In this document: positions 6,470 through 8,175 of the stretch, piece after piece
Numbering within the stretch: the first letter of the stretch is position 1
Layout: every line of letters starts with the position of its first letter
From: Thermoplasmata archaeon
Lineage (GTDB): Archaea; Thermoplasmatota; Thermoplasmata; Thermoplasmatales; Thermoplasmataceae
Length of the DNA stretch: 8,175 nt
Reading direction: 5' to 3'
NCBI GenBank assembly: GCA_021811505.1
Contig: JAJZOM010000135.1
Span: forward strand, 1-8,175
Made by a program: the position numbers and the translations under genes
Notes under the pieces: model-generated
What the model saw: only the letters and a program-made list of their open reading frames with translations
What the model was told of the DNA's origin: nothing
Database searches by the model: none

Positions 6470-7561
6470 TCATGTTGAATAAAGCCATGCAGGGGATTCT
6501 GTTGGCCGGTTTGTTGAGTCCTCCTCCAGCCTTGACATCTTGTTCTCTGTAAGGCCGGGATTCTCTTACTTCCACGTCTTCCTTTCCTTCAGCATTGTGT
6601 ACATCATCCTGGTCGCTTGCGCATGCTCGAGACGTGTGCGAACTTCCCCGACCCCTTGCGTTTCTTCACCAACTTGTAGTATTTCCCGATCGGCTTGTTC
6701 CTCAGTATAACTGTGTCCACTGCAATGGATAGGGCCCATCTTGCAGTTGAGGCACCCTCCTTCTCGTGATGGAAGAGGAATCCCTGTTTGCGGGAACCAC
6801 ACCGAAGAATGCCACAAACCTATCCGAACTGTCGAATCTGTTTATGTCGCCAATGTACGACGAAATCAGGGAAGCGAAGTAATAGTCTATTCCGGGAATG
6901 GTGATGAGGAGCTTCACGTCCTCCGAGATCCTTGCGGTCTTCCTTATCTCCCGCTCCATGGATATTGCCTGTTCCCCGAAGAAGGAGAGACGATCCATCA
7001 TCGACTTCAGGACAATGTCCTTCTGGTTCCCGAATCTTATTGCAAGGATCGCCTTCTTCCTGGATTTGGAGAAATTATCCCCGGTCTTCGGAAGGGAATC
7101 GTTTATGCCTTCCCGCTTAAGGTATCCCAGGATGCTTTTCTTCGTCGATGAGATGGATTTACCGAGCCCAACCCTCTGTATCAGCAGGTCACGGAATATC
7201 CTATCGTCCTCGTCGAGAAGGTGTGATTCCGGTATCATGTTTACGAGATGCAGCTTCGCCAACTTAATGGAATCAACCTTGTCATTCTTTTTCTTGGACT
7301 TTACGATCCTCGACAGCTCTTTCGGATGTGCAACAGTGATGTTCGAATATCCCATTCCCATGAGAGTCCTGTCGACCACGTACGCGGACCCTGAAGCCTC
7401 AAACGCTATCCGCACATCTCTCGGTATCTTCTCGGCGAAGAGATCATATCCATCCTTGTTCACGGAGAAGGTGAAGCGATCCTTCTCGTTCCCATCGGGC
7501 AGCAGATACGTGGCAACACTTTCTTCTCTCCCAGATCTATTCCAACTACCGAATTATTCAT
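6470..7561 (-). pseudogene. IS110-family transposase, copy 2 (decayed, a different member)
   Basis: ATG 7559-7561 begins MNNSVVGIDLGEKK, preceded by a purine-rich AAGGAA. A frameshift near 7515 leads to VATYLLPDGNEKDRF, then AFEASGSAYVVD and KNDKVDSIKLAKL. Together these give the DEDD residues at about 9, 54, 93 and 96. The second half has ITIPGIDYYFASLISSYIGD, SDRFVAFFGVVPANRDSSS, a frameshift near 6765, GASTARWALSIAVDTVILRN, another frameshift near 6620, and RMMYTMLKERKTWK. A TAA at 6564-6566 follows, but the frame continues with ENPGLTENKMSRLEED to TGA 6470-6472, typical of the family tail, so the TAA may be premature. The protein is not closely similar to copy 1, so they are independent insertions. 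It cannot be made as one polypeptide. Confidence 0.88.
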
Positions 7562-7591
7562 TCTTTCCTTACCATTATTTCGGATATGTAT

Positions 7592-7640
7592 CTTTCTCTC
7601 CAAGGCGGCTCCAATGCCTGACTAGAGCCCCCAGAGAAAG
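7592..7640. repeat. Composite 49-nt hairpin upstream of IS110 copy 2
   Basis: CTTTCTCT (7592-7599) and AGAGAAAG (7633-7640) form a perfect 8-bp outer stem. Directly inside, GGCGGCTC (7604-7611) pairs with GAGCCCCC (7625-7632), 7 of 8 positions, around a 13-nt loop. It lies about 30 bp before the transposase ATG and 30 bp after the glycosyltransferase stop, where an IS110 bridge-RNA gene would be expected. It might instead act at the 3' end of the glycosyltransferase transcript. The pairing is clear, the function is not. Confidence 0.5.
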
Positions 7641-7670
7641 GCTGAGTGACCAGGGAATTTTAGTATTCAG

Positions 7671-8175
7671 TCACAGCATATGTTGCCGTTGGTTCTTTGT
7701 TTCAATTTCACTTTTCAGTACTTCATGCCATTCCTCTGCAGCCCAATCCCAAGAATACTTATTGGCCACTTCAATAGAGCTAACCCACCATGGTTTCGGC
7801 TCGGCCAAGATTCTCTCAGCGGCCCTTAACAGAGCATCCCTACTACCTTCCTTTACCTTGATTCCGTTCATTTCAGACTCGATGGACTCGGCGACACCGG
7901 GCACGTCATATCCTACGGTTGGGGTACCTGCGGATGCAGCCTCAATTATTGAAATTCCCCAACCCTCTGTCATAGAAGTATGTATGTTGAGCCAGGATGA
8001 GCCGACTAACATTGAGAGTTCTTATGAGCTTATTCTCCCTGTGAAATTAATTCGGGGAGAAATTTGAAGTTTCTCTGATATATCGATCATTTTAGCCATT
8101 GGTGGCCCAGATCCTACCAGAGTGAGGGAAATATTTGGAAATATTCTCAGAAGTCTTTTGAAAACATAGAGAACC
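7671..8175 (-). pseudogene. GT4-family (group 1) glycosyltransferase, C-terminal part with a nonsense codon; 5' end outside the window
   Basis: The C-terminal Rossmann domain of a GT-B glycosyltransferase is visible. It starts with RLLRIFPNISLTLVGSGPP near the window edge, then ISEKLQI, INFTGRISS, an in-frame TAA at 8022-8024, and ELSMLVGSSWLNIHTSMTEG. It carries the family E-x7-E motif in EGWGISIIEAASAGTPTVG, then DVPGVAESI, and ends with WAAEEWHEVLKSE and TGA at 7671-7673. The frame is otherwise unbroken for about 168 codons. The stop sits where SHEEL- or SQEEL-like sequence is usual, and one C-to-T change (CAA to TAA) would explain it. The enzyme would transfer a nucleotide-activated sugar in surface-glycan assembly. 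Truncated at this point it would lack the donor-binding E-x7-E segment and should be inactive unless the stop is read through. An ATG at 8010-8012 follows the stop but would encode only 113 residues. Confidence 0.82.

Noticed and set aside
8022..8024. Programmed recoding of the GT4 stop
   Set aside because: It is TAA, not the TAG or TGA used for pyrrolysine or selenocysteine, and no distinctive downstream structure was seen. A mutation is simpler.
6898..8067. 389-codon open frame on the plus strand, the longest in the window
   Set aside because: It runs antisense through IS110 copy 2 and the GT4 gene, whose minus-strand frames carry clear family motifs. The predicted protein is low-complexity (Ser/Phe/Arg rich) with no recognisable domain.

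Overview
This window looks like a surface-glycan (cell-envelope or exopolysaccharide) biosynthesis locus in an archaeon that has been heavily invaded by insertion sequences (IS) and is decaying. The two dTDP-sugar genes each have a TATA-like box centred about 25 nt upstream of their first codon and no Shine-Dalgarno sequence. That is the pattern of leaderless transcripts common in Thermoplasmatales and other archaea. Assignment to a Thermoplasmata-type archaeon is an inference, not proven by the sequence.

Layout from left to right. (1) Bases 1-25 are a fragment of an IS4/IS1634-type transposase gene, joined directly to the last ~96 codons of a family-2 glycosyltransferase (26-313). (2) 314-477 is a short spacer rich in hairpins. 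(3) 478-2062 (minus) is a full-length but dead IS4/IS1634-type transposase with at least four frameshifts and an apparently lost catalytic Asp. (4) 2315-3442 (plus) is an intact WecE/RffA-type dTDP-4-keto-6-deoxyglucose aminotransferase, the only convincingly intact gene here. (5) 3439-4152 (minus) is a convergent RmlA-type glucose-1-phosphate thymidylyltransferase. It is complete in sequence, but ACG stands where the ATG is expected, and its stop codon overlaps that of wecE. (6) 4399-4669 is the end of an IS21-family element (terminal repeats plus the istB C-terminus, minus). (7) 4674-5886 (minus) is an IS110-family transposase pseudogene abutting the broken istB, followed by a hairpin-rich 5' noncoding region (5887-6093) that may be a relic of its bridge RNA. 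(8) 6094-6469 holds short unidentified coding-like scraps. (9) 6470-7561 (minus) is a second, different IS110-family pseudogene with a strong composite hairpin just upstream (7592-7640). (10) 7671-8175 (minus) is the C-terminal part of a GT4 glycosyltransferase with one nonsense codon, running off the window.

Functionally, RmlA would make dTDP-glucose. An RmlB dehydratase, not in this window, would convert it to dTDP-4-keto-6-deoxyglucose, and WecE would aminate that to dTDP-4-amino-4,6-dideoxygalactose. The GT2 and GT4 genes at the edges would transfer sugars to a glycan, but both are damaged. I see no CRISPR array, tRNA or rRNA, and no clearly new defence system. The most interesting leads are the candidate bridge-RNA relics of the two IS110 elements, the ACG start of rmlA, and the nested and inverted IS remnants that shaped the locus.
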